Program-made: the position numbers and the translations under genes
The notes under the pieces: model-generated
Database searches by the model: none
What the model was told of the DNA's origin: nothing
The model's input: the letters and a program-made list of their open reading frames with translations, nothing else
From: Verrucomicrobiia bacterium
GTDB lineage: Bacteria > Verrucomicrobiota > Verrucomicrobiia > Verrucomicrobiales > DEV007
Reading direction: 5' to 3'
DNA: 64,000 nucleotides
Assembly: GCA_030427505.1 (NCBI GenBank)
Contig: JAUICH010000001.1
Coordinates: 186,001 to 250,000, forward strand
Part shown: piece after piece, positions 1 through 8,780 of the stretch
How positions within the stretch are numbered: the stretch's first letter is position 1
How the letters are laid out: each line of letters opens with the position of its first letter

Positions 1-656
1 ATGTTATGGTTCTTCGCCACGGTCAGGATGCGGGCGTCCGCCACATCGGAGATCACCAGAGCGACGCGGGCATCCAAGACCTGTTCGTCGATGGCATGCA
101 GGATGGCCTCCAGGTTCGAGCCATAGCCGGAGCCCAGCACGGCCAGGCGGAGTTTTCCGTCAGGGTCCGGGTCCTCGCCACTCTGAACTTTTCGAAGGAG
201 ACTGCTGGTGGATCTCCCCTCCACCAGGGAGAGGATGTGGATCTCCGCTCCCACGTCTTCCAGGGCGGAGCGTTCTTCGGGATTGAGGGTTTCCACGGTG
301 TAGTCCCCGCCTTTGGCGTAAACGTGGGGGCGGATTGTCCGGATCAAACCCGTCACGCGGGGCTCATCAAAGACCGTGACCCGGTCCACCGCCTCCAGAG
401 CGCATAGGATTTCCGCCCGGTCCCCGGCAGTATTCACCGGGCGGCCCGGTCCTTTGAGCTGATGCACGGAGTCGTCGCCGTTCAGGGCCACGATGAGGGC
501 GTCCCCCAGGGAGCGCGCTTCCGCCAGATAGCGAACGTGCCCGGCGTGCAGGAGGTCGAAGCAGCCATTGGTAAATACGACCCGTTTACCTTGGGCATCC
601 AAGGCATCCCGCCAAGCGGCGGCTTCCTGTGGCGTGGAGGCAAAACTCTCTGACAT
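1..656 (-). CDS. RfaE2-type adenylyltransferase fused to PurN-like formyltransferase (partial)
   Basis: The gene starts at ATG 656 and runs off the window at base 1 with no stop. Residues about 20-160 form a cytidylyltransferase-fold domain of the D-glycero-beta-D-manno-heptose 1-phosphate adenylyltransferase (RfaE2/HldE C-terminal) type: FTNGCFDLLHAGH nucleotide-binding motif, NGDDSVHQLKGPGRP, YAKGGDY and GRSTSSLL. After a short acidic linker the same frame continues with RLAVLGSGYGSNLEAILHAI and VALVISDVADARIL, which match the N-terminus of phosphoribosylglycinamide formyltransferase (PurN). RfaE2 activates heptose for LPS; PurN transfers a formyl group in purine synthesis. Both assignments rest on motifs. 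I read the frame by eye and found no break at the junction. The rest of the PurN domain is outside the window. Confidence 0.85.
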   Translation of the reverse strand, partial: MSESFASTPQEAAAWRDALDAQGKRVVFTNGCFDLLHAGHVRYLAEARSLGDALIVALNGDDSVHQLKGPGRPVNTAGDRAEILCALEAVDRVTVFDEPRVTGLIRTIRPHVYAKGGDYTVETLNPEERSALEDVGAEIHILSLVEGRSTSSLLRKVQSGEDPDPDGKLRLAVLGSGYGSNLEAILHAIDEQVLDARVALVISDVADARILTVAKNHN

Positions 657-914
657 GGGCACGAAAATCCCACAGTTTGCACGAGAATAGCCTTTTGCGC
701 ACCGCGAAAACGGCGAGAATTTAGAGGTTGCCGATTCTGGCAGAATCCCGGAAGTAACCTTTGTAATGCCGATAAGGACCTGAATGTGTGATTTCCGTAT
801 CGATCAACCCGAAGGCGAACTCTGCTACGTAACGGAAGACATGGGCAACCTCTCGCGGAACCCAATGTTGTCTTGCGGCGAACACCGTGATCTCAACGAA
901 ACGGCTTTTGCGTC
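657..914. other. Divergent intergenic region, no recognisable element
   Basis: This gap separates the minus-strand adenylyltransferase fusion from crcB. I looked for a fluoride (crcB-motif) riboswitch because a fluoride channel follows. A loose GCCGATAAGGACCT string near 762-775 recalls the 3' part of that motif, but the 5' GGCGAUG core and the expected pseudoknot pairing are absent. Promoters for both genes presumably lie here. Confidence 0.4.
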
Positions 915-1298
915 ATGAAAGTAGCCCTGCTGGTAGCGATGGGAGGCGCGGCCGGCGCTTTAAGCCGCTGGCTGGTGGTGGGCTGGGTGGACAAATTGCT
1001 CAGCCATACCAAGTTTCCCGGTGGGCTGCTGCTGGTCAACGTGCTCGGCAGTTTTGTCCTGGGTTTGGTATACGGCATTCTGGAGTCGCGCGACATTTTG
1101 AGCGACTATCTCCGCTTTTTCCTGGCCCTCGGTTTTCTCGGGAGCTTTACCACGTATTCAAGCTTCAGCTACGCGACCCTGGATTTGATCCGTCATCAAC
1201 AGATGGGGATAGCCGTTGCCAATGTTGTCATTCATGTCATTTTGGGTCTGTTAGCGGCTTGGTTAGGATTTAGGTTATGTGTGAGCCCGGGAGAATGA
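915..1298 (+). CDS. crcB: Fluoride ion channel CrcB/Fluc
   Basis: The 127-residue protein has the usual Fluc length and four predicted membrane helices. Family signatures are visible: GGAAGALSRW near residues 11-20, the NVLGSFVLG segment of helix 2 with its conserved Asn, and GFLGSFTTYSSFS of helix 3 with the Phe-box and the central Thr/Ser track. Fluc proteins are dual-topology homodimers that export fluoride passively through the inner membrane. The stop codon overlaps the preferred start of the next gene (ATGA), suggesting co-transcription with an unrelated lipoprotein gene. No clear ribosome binding site precedes ATG 915. Confidence 0.95.
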   Translation: MKVALLVAMGGAAGALSRWLVVGWVDKLLSHTKFPGGLLLVNVLGSFVLGLVYGILESRDILSDYLRFFLALGFLGSFTTYSSFSYATLDLIRHQQMGIAVANVVIHVILGLLAAWLGFRLCVSPGE

Positions 1299-3322
1299 GG
1301 AGGAACGACAGCTTGTCTTACCTGGCCGGAGTGCTGATCGCCGCGCTCGGCTTGGCGGGGTGTGGCCAGGACGAGGTTCCGGTCAGCGAGGCAGAGAAAG
1401 GTCAAGTACCGGTGGCGGAAGCGGCTGAACCCTTGAAGACCGTTACCGCGGATGAAGCGAACGAACCTCCCGCCGGGACCCCGGTTGCCGGTCCGGCGGA
1501 GATCGCCTTCAGTGATGACGCGGAATTGATCGAGGCGGAAGTGATCATTCTACAGGCCTCCGAACCACCGGATCCGGAAACCGCGCCCTATAAAGACTGT
1601 TTGATTCACCTGCTGGCCAAGGAGATTTCCCGCAACAGCCTGCCGGTGGATGACGGACGGACGTTGAACCTGGTGGTCTATGCGTTTAAGGACCGGAAGT
1701 GGGAGCGGAGCGTGCTTATTCAAAAAGGTGTCCGGCTCAACATTGTGGCGCAGGATTTCTTCACCACTCCCCAGACGCTCCAAACCCTGCAGCGCGTGGA
1801 CGAAACCGGAGATTTTATTTCGCCCGTGATGTGGGTTCGGGACTGGACGCTGCGGGAAGGCGCGCTGGATGCCTTTCCCGAACCTCCGGACGAAGATCTG
1901 GTTCCCCGGCAGTTGGCGCTCATTAAGAAGATTCTGCCGCTCTATGACGACCTCGTGATTGGCGGGGTGAAGAACGGCTGGTTTTTCGATCTGAAAAGCA
2001 CCGATCACTACAAACCTGACTTCTGGAAAGGCTACGAAAACCAAAATCCAAATATACAGGGTAGCTTCAAGGCGATCACCACGTTTCACGAGCAACTCCG
2101 GAAGCGCGGCATTCAGCTACACGTGATTGTCGCGCCGCGATCCGCTTCCATCTATCCTGACATTGCCACCAATGTCCGCTACGATCCCAGGACCCATGGG
2201 CGCGTCAATACAGAGGTGGAAGAGATGGTGAAAGAACTCCTCGCCCGGGGAGTGAGCGTGATCGATTTGACGCCGGATTTCCTGGAGAAACGCTGGTATA
2301 AGTTTGGAGACGATCACTACCCGCTGTTTCTCCCCAACGACCACCATTGGTCGCCCCTGGGGGTGAGGCTGGCGGCGAAGAGTATCGCGGTCTATCTGGT
2401 GGAGAATGGGTTTGTCGAACTACCGGAAAAAGAGCTGAACCTGATAGAGCGCAAGCAACTCCTTTCTTTTGCCGGGCAACCCTACAACGAGTGGATCTTT
2501 CCCAGTGTGCCGGATCTTCAGACCAGTTTCGATACGCCATATTTCACTCTGGTGGCCAAGGATGACGAAGCGGCCCAAGCCTTGGAACCGGACCAGGAAG
2601 CCCCTATCCAGATTCTGGGAGATTCGTTTACCTTTTGTCATAAGACGGGGAACAATCTCCGCTCCCGCCTGGTGGATGAGCTGAGGCAGCCGCTCGCGTT
2701 TTTTGCCGTGGCTGGCGGCGCGATGACCGAGACCCGGATTCACTGGGCGCACAACGCCGACCTTAGCAAGGCCAAGCAGGTCCTGTGGGTGGTGGGGGAG
2801 AACGAGTTGGGACAGGAGGATCAGTGGCACTACGTGCCCCTGGATGCGGAGGAAAGCGTCGATCTTCTGAGCCCCGCCGTTCTCGAAACGTTGCCGGAGA
2901 AGGATGTCCGCATTAGAGAAGCGGGCGGAAAACTGGAAGCGCGATTTGGGGAGCAACTGTTACCGGCCGGAGAAAAGGAAATGATTTCCGTGGTCTCCCA
3001 ACCCCTGGAGCTTTCCCGTGGGAGCTTCTTCAATTGCGATCTATTCCTGGAGCCGGCAGAAAGCGAATTTTCCGATATCGACATGGAGGTCGATTTCCGG
3101 CTGAAGGTGGGAGACCAGATCGCGGCCTCCCGGCACGAGATCATGGCGGCCATGAAATGGCTTCGCTTCTGGAGGGTGGACCTGTCCGAGTTCGGCGGGC
3201 GCACCGCGCCCGTGACCCTGGAAGTGGAGATCGCCACCGGCAAGATCCCCCAATCCGCCCGTCCGGTGGTAAAAGGCCCCGTGGTGGAAGGCGCCCGGGT
3301 CAAGCCGGCTGGGGGTCAATAG
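1295..3322 (+). CDS. SGNH/AlgX-AlgJ-like lipoprotein, putative polysaccharide O-acetyltransferase
   Basis: The frame opens at 1277, but I choose ATG 1295 because it overlaps the crcB stop as ATGA and gives a compact signal sequence ending in a lipobox (LGLAGC); the Cys would be lipidated. A low-complexity acidic/Pro stretch follows. From about residue 190 on the protein resembles the SGNH hydrolase-like domain of AlgJ/AlgX/AlgV. Catalytic elements are NDHHW near residue 347 (the D-x-H-W type motif) and GDSF near residue 442 (nucleophile Ser). Known relatives acetylate exported polysaccharides in the periplasm using an MBOAT donor. The extra C-terminal 180 residues look like a beta-rich binding module I do not recognise. 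It is unlinked to the MBOAT at 21.5 kb. It ends 7 bases inside the convergent next gene. Confidence 0.75.
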   Translation: MRRNDSLSYLAGVLIAALGLAGCGQDEVPVSEAEKGQVPVAEAAEPLKTVTADEANEPPAGTPVAGPAEIAFSDDAELIEAEVIILQASEPPDPETAPYKDCLIHLLAKEISRNSLPVDDGRTLNLVVYAFKDRKWERSVLIQKGVRLNIVAQDFFTTPQTLQTLQRVDETGDFISPVMWVRDWTLREGALDAFPEPPDEDLVPRQLALIKKILPLYDDLVIGGVKNGWFFDLKSTDHYKPDFWKGYENQNPNIQGSFKAITTFHEQLRKRGIQLHVIVAPRSASIYPDIATNVRYDPRTHGRVNTEVEEMVKELLARGVSVIDLTPDFLEKRWYKFGDDHYPLFLPNDHHWSPLGVRLAAKSIAVYLVENGFVELPEKELNLIERKQLLSFAGQPYNEWIFPSVPDLQTSFDTPYFTLVAKDDEAAQALEPDQEAPIQILGDSFTFCHKTGNNLRSRLVDELRQPLAFFAVAGGAMTETRIHWAHNADLSKAKQVLWVVGENELGQEDQWHYVPLDAEESVDLLSPAVLETLPEKDVRIREAGGKLEARFGEQLLPAGEKEMISVVSQPLELSRGSFFNCDLFLEPAESEFSDIDMEVDFRLKVGDQIAASRHEIMAAMKWLRFWRVDLSEFGGRTAPVTLEVEIATGKIPQSARPVVKGPVVEGARVKPAGGQ

Positions 3323-4848
3323 CCCCCCAAGCGCCATTGCGCGAAAGTCCAACTCAGGTTCTCCGCGATGTCCATGGCGGCAAGGTATTCGGCGGATCCA
3401 TATTGGACAAAGGCGCACCACTCCGCCGAGCGGCCCACGGCCCAGCTTCCCAAGGCGGCGGCTTGGTAGGGGGAGAGGCCCTGGCCGATCAAGGCGGCAC
3501 ACAGGCCGGTCAGCACGTCGCCAATCCCACCCGTGGCCATGCCAGGGTGCCCGGTACTGTTGTAGGCCAGAGGTTGGTCCGGGGCCGCGACAATGGTCCG
3601 GGCGCCTTTGTAGAGCAGGTTGACCGGACAGCGTTCGAGAAAGGCCGCCACTGTTTCCGCGCGGGTTTGTTCCTTTGGGGAAGGGCCACCTAAAGCGTCC
3701 ATGAGGCGCGCCATTTCTCCGGGGTGAGGCGTCAGCAGCCGTGGGGCGGGAGCCTTGGACAGTATTGCGAGCGCTTCGGGATGCCGGGAGAGCAGATTCA
3801 GTCCATCAGCGTCGATGACGACGGGCTGGGGGGCTTCCAGGAATAACGGCAGCAAGTGTTGAAGGCTTTCGTCACCGGTTCCCAAGCCCGGTCCCACGGC
3901 CCAGACATCCACGTTCTCCGAGGCGAGACCGCTGAAACTCCGGACCGGTTTCACCATCACTTCCGGCCGCGCCCGGGTAGCCAGAATTTCGTAGATATCT
4001 TCCAGCGCATACACCGTGACCAGGCCGGCTCCGCCGCGGAGCGCACCGGTACTGGACAGCACGGCCGCTCCGGTAAGGCCCCGGGAACCCGCCACGATGC
4101 CGACCCGGCCCACCTGGGTCTTGTGCGTGTCGAAAGACCGGCGCGGTGGCAGGCCCGGGAGGGAGGCTGGCGTAATGAGAAGACCGTCCGGCGTGCCATC
4201 ATCCACCTCAATCTCCGGTAGCGGCACCAGGGCCAGCCGCCCCACATGGTTGATGGCTTGGTCCGCCACCAGTCCCGCCTTTACCTGGGCGATGGTCAGG
4301 GTGACGTCCGCGACCACGGCCCCTTCGTAGGGTTCGCCGGTGTCCCCATCCAGACCGGAGGGAATGTCGATGGCGAAAGTCAGCGTATCCCGCGCCTGGC
4401 GCAGGGTATTCATTTCCGCCGCGAGCTCCTTCAGGGGCGAACGCAGCGCACCGCGAGCCCCAATCCCCAGGAGCCCATCCACCAGGGCCACATGCTCCGG
4501 GTGCATGGTGATGCCCCAGCGTTGTTGGTTTGTTCCCTGGGTCTGCTGAAACTCCTCCCACTTCTTCTTCGCCAGGGGGCTGAGGTCCGTTTCCCGGCTG
4601 CTGAAGCGGACGTCCACTGCCCAGCCGTTTTCCAGAAAATGCCGGCCGGCGACCAGCGCGTCGCCGCCATTGTTTCCTTTCCCCACAAAGAGGATGGCTC
4701 GCCGGGGGTGTTTCCCCCGAAAGAACTGATCGATGGCCTGGGAACAACCGAGCCCGGCTTTTTCCATCAGGCTTTCGGCATTGGGGGCGCCGGGGGTGGC
4801 AAACAGCCGCTCTTCGGCGGCTTTCATCTGCTGGCAGGTGACGATCAT
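3316..4848 (-). CDS. nnrD: Bifunctional NAD(P)H-hydrate epimerase / ADP-dependent dehydratase
   Basis: This is the two-domain metabolite-repair enzyme of about 510 residues that rescues hydrated NADH and NADPH. The N-terminal YjeF_N epimerase domain (about 1-205) carries GKGNNGGDALVAGRHF. The C-terminal ribokinase-like dehydratase domain (about 235-505) carries VGPGLG, LTPHPGE and GHPGMATGGIGDVLTG, the ADP/substrate-binding signature of NnrD. The open frame extends to 4893 with a TTG, but ATG 4848 begins with MIVTCQQMKAAEERLF, which matches the usual YjeF start, so I use it. Its 3' end overlaps the convergent SGNH lipoprotein gene by 7 bases. Confidence 0.93.
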   Translation of the reverse strand: MIVTCQQMKAAEERLFATPGAPNAESLMEKAGLGCSQAIDQFFRGKHPRRAILFVGKGNNGGDALVAGRHFLENGWAVDVRFSSRETDLSPLAKKKWEEFQQTQGTNQQRWGITMHPEHVALVDGLLGIGARGALRSPLKELAAEMNTLRQARDTLTFAIDIPSGLDGDTGEPYEGAVVADVTLTIAQVKAGLVADQAINHVGRLALVPLPEIEVDDGTPDGLLITPASLPGLPPRRSFDTHKTQVGRVGIVAGSRGLTGAAVLSSTGALRGGAGLVTVYALEDIYEILATRARPEVMVKPVRSFSGLASENVDVWAVGPGLGTGDESLQHLLPLFLEAPQPVVIDADGLNLLSRHPEALAILSKAPAPRLLTPHPGEMARLMDALGGPSPKEQTRAETVAAFLERCPVNLLYKGARTIVAAPDQPLAYNSTGHPGMATGGIGDVLTGLCAALIGQGLSPYQAAALGSWAVGRSAEWCAFVQYGSAEYLAAMDIAENLSWTFAQWRLGGY

Positions 4849-4947
4849 AAGGGCTGACAAAGCCAGCCTAACGCCACTCTGCGGAGAGAACAATCCGGAT
4901 AGGCCAGACTTCCTCCGGAGAAGAATTCTCCGCGGAAGAGAACCGGG

Positions 4948-5559
4948 TCAGGACTTGTGGTAGCGAACGATCGCGCGGGCGATGCTGTCGGCCACGACTT
5001 GGCGATACCGGGGATCGAGCATCTTGTCCCGTTCGCCAGTGTTCGAAACGAAACCGCCTTCCACCAGAACGGAGGGGTTCCGGTTGCGGCGCAGCACGGC
5101 GAAGTTCGCGGTTTTCACTCCGCGATCCAGGCCGCCCAGGTTCCGGATCAGTTCGGTCTGCACATAGGCCGCCAGATTCCGGGAGTCCGAACTGCGGTAA
5201 TAAGTTTCGATGCCAGTGACGCGGCTCTTGTAGCTGGAGTTAAAGTGAATGCTGATGAAGATCGCGTTGCGATAGCGGTTGGAAATTTCCGCCCGGTCAG
5301 CCAAGGGAATGAACTCGTCCCGGTCCCGGGTGATGACGGTGCGGAACCCGGCCTGCCGCAGGGTGCGCTCCAGGCGCTTTGCCACATCCATATTCAGGTG
5401 CTTTTCATAGACGAGCCCCTCGTAGGCTCCCAAATCGTGACCCCCGTGGCCGGGATCGATGATCACTGTCGTGAATGCCTGGGCGGATACGAGACCGGTG
5501 AACAGCCAAGCGGCCATCCCCGCCAGACAGTAGAGTAGTGTGGTTCTTGGAGCCTTCAT
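4948..5559 (-). CDS. N-acetylmuramoyl-L-alanine amidase (Amidase_3)
   Basis: This exported zinc amidase cleaves the amide bond between muramic acid and stem peptide in the periplasm. Start ATG 5559 gives a clean signal peptide (Lys/Arg, then a hydrophobic core ending at VSAQA) and has GAGAG upstream; an upstream in-frame start at 5616 would add 19 residues ahead of the signal. The catalytic domain shows IIDPGHGGHDLGA (zinc His), the downstream YEKHLN (zinc Glu), SIHFNSS (zinc His) and VLVEGGFVSN (catalytic Glu). At about 203 residues it is a single-domain enzyme with no SPOR, LysM or AMIN domain. It lies 99 bases upstream of the NAD(P)HX repair gene on the same strand. Confidence 0.92.
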   Translation of the reverse strand: MKAPRTTLLYCLAGMAAWLFTGLVSAQAFTTVIIDPGHGGHDLGAYEGLVYEKHLNMDVAKRLERTLRQAGFRTVITRDRDEFIPLADRAEISNRYRNAIFISIHFNSSYKSRVTGIETYYRSSDSRNLAAYVQTELIRNLGGLDRGVKTANFAVLRRNRNPSVLVEGGFVSNTGERDKMLDPRYRQVVADSIARAIVRYHKS

Positions 5560-5749
5560 GAGCCAGTTTTCTCTCAGTATTGACAATGAGCTGCCCATAT
5601 AAGGCAGGAATTTCAAATTTGGGAAGAAAATACTATAATTACGGGCCTTATCATCCTTCCAAACCTGTCGTGACCGTGCCTCCGGCCATTCAAGATCTTG
5701 AGTCCGCAGGCGAGTATAGCAATTAATTAACCAATCTTAAACAATTAAA

Positions 5750-6712
5750 TCAGAGATTTGGCATCCCGGGGGGGCGCTCGGAAAGAGGCCGGAATGAGTT
5801 CTTCTCATAGGGTTGATTTTTTTCTTCTTCGCTAATGCCGCCAATCAACTCAATGGTGCCGTCCGGTAGCTTGATCAATTGTGGGCGGTTTCCTCTTTCC
5901 TCAAAGTAAACTTCCCGTTTCTCAATTTCCCCGTCTTGGTTGATGACGGTATAGGCATAGGCCTTGGGCGCGCCCATGAAGAGGACGTGCAGTTCGTTGT
6001 AATTGTCGACGGCGATCTCGGGGTCTCGAATCATGATCGCGCTGCCCAGCGAGAAGGTGGCCTTTACCACGTTGGTTTCGCTGTCGCTGACACGGACATA
6101 GAGTTCGTTTTTTTCGCCCCGGCTGAAGCGGATGAGTTCGTATTTCCGGTAGGAACCCTGATCGGGATGGCCGGGGGGCATCCCCACGATCTGGGACCAG
6201 AAGCTCTTCACGTCCACGACCTGCACGGTCTGACTGGGGGTCTCAAAATAGCGCCGCAGCGGAGGGAAGTAGATGCTTGCCTGCACGCGGTAGGTGCCCT
6301 CGCGAAAAATGGGATAGAGCGCGTTGACGGCCACGCGGGTGCGGTAGGGGTCTCCGTTCTTTACGATCAATGGCCCTGGGCCCGCGGTTCCTGGATTGGG
6401 GCCCAGCAGGTTGCCGCCTCCGTCGAAGACCCGGTAGTCCAGCCAACTGTCGCTGGAGTCCTTTCCCCCCAGTACCACGTCTCTCCCGGCCCGGTTGATC
6501 AGCGTCAAAGTGGCCGTGATGGGTTCGTGCGCCAGGTAGATCCTCCGGTCCATCTCGAGCTTCACGTCAAGCTGGCCCCGTGCCATGGCGGGGAAAAAGC
6601 ACAGAAAAATGAAGCCCAGGGGGAAGAGTAGATTTCGGGGGCTGAGGGTCATATGCAAGGAGGGGGCAGTATTCCCGTTCTTACCGTGGATTTCCAGAAT
6701 TTTAGCCCCCAT
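5750..6712 (-). CDS. Secreted hypothetical protein, last gene of the pseudokinase operon
   Basis: I do not recognise this protein family. Starting at ATG 6712 it overlaps the end of the pseudokinase gene by 11 bases, which suggests translational coupling; an alternative start at 6652 would leave a conventional signal peptide (MTLSPRNLLFPLGFIFL... cleaved near ARGQ). After the signal comes a region with Ig-like/beta-sandwich character (YLAHEPITATLTLINRAGRDVVLGG), followed by a second beta-rich part containing EIAVDNYNELHVLFMGAP and KLPDGTIELIGG, reminiscent of propeller-like strands. It is probably periplasmic or extracellular. Context makes it a partner of the FGE-domain membrane protein encoded just upstream. 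Confidence 0.7.
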   Translation of the reverse strand: MGAKILEIHGKNGNTAPSLHMTLSPRNLLFPLGFIFLCFFPAMARGQLDVKLEMDRRIYLAHEPITATLTLINRAGRDVVLGGKDSSDSWLDYRVFDGGGNLLGPNPGTAGPGPLIVKNGDPYRTRVAVNALYPIFREGTYRVQASIYFPPLRRYFETPSQTVQVVDVKSFWSQIVGMPPGHPDQGSYRKYELIRFSRGEKNELYVRVSDSETNVVKATFSLGSAIMIRDPEIAVDNYNELHVLFMGAPKAYAYTVINQDGEIEKREVYFEERGNRPQLIKLPDGTIELIGGISEEEKNQPYEKNSFRPLSERPPGMPNL

Positions 6713-8780
6713 CTCCCGCTGGAGGGGTGCTGCTGACGGTCCGGAAACCGACGGATACCAGGGCCTCGTCCGCGCTTTCGGCGGGCCGGCGGGTGGATAG
6801 TTCGAAGTCCGCGCGGGTGGCGAACGATGCTCCCCGCCGCACCGGAACCGAGCGGTCGGGGAAATCGGGATGGTATGTCCAGGAAGAGGTCCATTCGGTA
6901 ACGTTTCCGGCCATGCCCTTTACGAAGTAGGGGCTCTCGTCTCCCGGCACGGCGTCCACAGGAGACCAGTAGGGGAAGCCGTCCGCCGTCAGTTGAGAGT
7001 CGCTCCCGTTTTGGGCGTAGTCCGCGCCGGAGTTGAAGCGTTTGGGGTCCATCTCCGTGCCCCAGGGGTACTTGTTGCCACTCCGGCCGCGGGCGGCTTT
7101 TTCCCACTCTTCTTCAGTGGGCAGGCGGCGGCCCTTCCACTGGGCGTAGGCGTGAGCGTCCCACCAATCCACCAGAAATACCGGGCAGTTCAGGTCCACC
7201 GGCACGCCTTTGAAGCTTCGTCCGCTCTGGGCGGCGGCGTGGAGGTCTTCCCAGTCCTTCGGTTCGTAGGAGGTCTTGGCGGCGGGCTGCCGTTCGTCGC
7301 GCAGAGACTCCGCCAGCCCGGGGTCCGCCCGTAAAGCTTCCAGAAACTCGGCATACTGCGCGATGGTGACCTCGTATTCGTCGATCCAGAAACTTTCCAA
7401 CCGGATTCGTTCCCCGTCTTGATAGATGAATTCCCCCGCCGGGACGGGAACCATGTGGTCGAAGCTCTTGGCTTCCGGTTTTCCCGAGACCATGAGGAGC
7501 GCCGCCACGCCCAGCAGGAGGATGATGCCTCCGATGCTGACCCCCACGATGACGGCATTCCGGTTTGTCCGCTGAATTTTCTCTGCCTGGGACAGGGGCT
7601 CCCCTGACAGCATGACCTGGAAGCCGTCCACGGAATCCCGCAGTTCATTCAGGTTGGTGATGGCATCCCCCCGGCTGGGGTTTGCCATCCGTTCCACCAG
7701 GGACTGGCAGGCCGGAGCCCGGGGGCCCCGCACCTTGGCGGCCAGAGGCTCCAGCGCGGCGCCCAGCAAACGGACCTGTTCGGCCTCGTCCGCTGCCGCC
7801 AGCGAGTCCGGGGTCCCCACGGTATTGGCCACGCGAACGGCGTGGTCGCTGGTGTAAAACAGATCGCTCGCGGTCAGGGGGCGAAACGGATTCGGACTGG
7901 CGAACAGATAGGTGACCGCCGCGACGAGACGCTCCAGGAAGTAGATGAAATCGGTCTCGGATACGGAAAGGCCCGCGGGCAGGCGGTCCAAGGGATGGCC
8001 ATCGATGTTTTCCAGCGCGTAATAGACCCCCTGGTCGTGTCTTCCCGCTTCGTAAACGACGGCGATGTCTGGCTGACTGATGAGGGCCTGGGCCCGCGCA
8101 TCGTCAATGAAACCGCGCACGCGGCTTTCGTTTTCGAGTTGGTCGCGGTGCAGGAAGCGCAGCGCGACGCGCCGGCCAATGGAGGTCTGCGTGGCCTCGT
8201 AAGTGGTGGTGTCCGGTTCTTCCTGGATGATTCCGGTCAGCTTGTAGTCTCCCAAGACGGTATCCAGGGGCGGCCGGGGAGGCAGAGCCGGAGCGGGCTT
8301 CGCGGTCTCCAGAGGGACCGCGATTCGAACAGGCGGAGAAGCCTCTGGAGTGGCTAGAGGCGAAGGAGGCGCGGCGGCAAGGCTCGGGGCTACCTGCGCC
8401 AGCCAGTCAAAGAGGGCCTCTTCGTCCAGCGGTTTGAAAAACCAGCGGGTATCCTCCGGGGCGTGGGTGTACCACGCGCTCATGTCCTCGTAACTGCACA
8501 GGACCAGGGCTGCCTCGGGAGTCTTCGCTTTCCAGTCTTTGAGATAAGCGAAGAACTGGAGCGCGTTTTCCGCCGGGATGGCCGCGACTAAGACTTTTGG
8601 GGCGCCGGGTCCTTCCTCCAGGATCGTTCTGGCTTCGGCCAGGGTGCCGGCTTCATCGGGTGCCACCGTGCCGCGGGATTGTAGATCGGAAGCCAGCCGG
8701 CTCCGGTATTCCGCCTCGCCATCCAGAAGTAAAAAGCGCGCCGGCTGACCGGACTTCGCGTCTGCGGCGGGTTCGCTCAT
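6702..8780 (-). CDS. Membrane pseudokinase with degenerate receiver and FGE-like domain
   Basis: The 692-residue protein has an unusual architecture. Residues 15-132 resemble a response-regulator receiver (RFLLLDGEAEYR, VLVAAIPAENAL, FFKPLDEEAL) but lack the phospho-acceptor Asp. Residues 176-390 resemble a Ser/Thr kinase (GDYKLTGIIQ, RRVALRFLHRDQ) without a glycine loop, with Arg for the catalytic Lys, and with no HRD or DFG motifs. A transmembrane helix spans about 409-431. Residues 440-690 form an FGE-sulfatase-like domain (VPVPAGEFIYQDGE, WWDAHAYAQWKGRRLPTEEEWEKAARG, YPWG, GNVTEW, RRGAS, VGFRTV) that lacks the active-site Cys pair of aerobic FGE. I infer a cytoplasmic binding/scaffold half and a periplasmic FGE-fold binding half. 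It overlaps both operon neighbours. Confidence 0.85.
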   Translation of the reverse strand: MSEPAADAKSGQPARFLLLDGEAEYRSRLASDLQSRGTVAPDEAGTLAEARTILEEGPGAPKVLVAAIPAENALQFFAYLKDWKAKTPEAALVLCSYEDMSAWYTHAPEDTRWFFKPLDEEALFDWLAQVAPSLAAAPPSPLATPEASPPVRIAVPLETAKPAPALPPRPPLDTVLGDYKLTGIIQEEPDTTTYEATQTSIGRRVALRFLHRDQLENESRVRGFIDDARAQALISQPDIAVVYEAGRHDQGVYYALENIDGHPLDRLPAGLSVSETDFIYFLERLVAAVTYLFASPNPFRPLTASDLFYTSDHAVRVANTVGTPDSLAAADEAEQVRLLGAALEPLAAKVRGPRAPACQSLVERMANPSRGDAITNLNELRDSVDGFQVMLSGEPLSQAEKIQRTNRNAVIVGVSIGGIILLLGVAALLMVSGKPEAKSFDHMVPVPAGEFIYQDGERIRLESFWIDEYEVTIAQYAEFLEALRADPGLAESLRDERQPAAKTSYEPKDWEDLHAAAQSGRSFKGVPVDLNCPVFLVDWWDAHAYAQWKGRRLPTEEEWEKAARGRSGNKYPWGTEMDPKRFNSGADYAQNGSDSQLTADGFPYWSPVDAVPGDESPYFVKGMAGNVTEWTSSWTYHPDFPDRSVPVRRGASFATRADFELSTRRPAESADEALVSVGFRTVSSTPPAGDGG

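Noticed and set aside
657-914. Fluoride riboswitch upstream of crcB
   Set aside because: Only a loose 3' similarity (GCCGATAAGGACCT) was seen; the conserved GGCGAUG 5' core and the pseudoknot partner are missing.
5574-5640. TATAAT box at 5632-5637 with TTGACA at 5590 region on the plus strand
   Set aside because: The spacing is wrong for one promoter, and no plus-strand gene follows; the region more likely holds the minus-strand promoter of the amidase gene.
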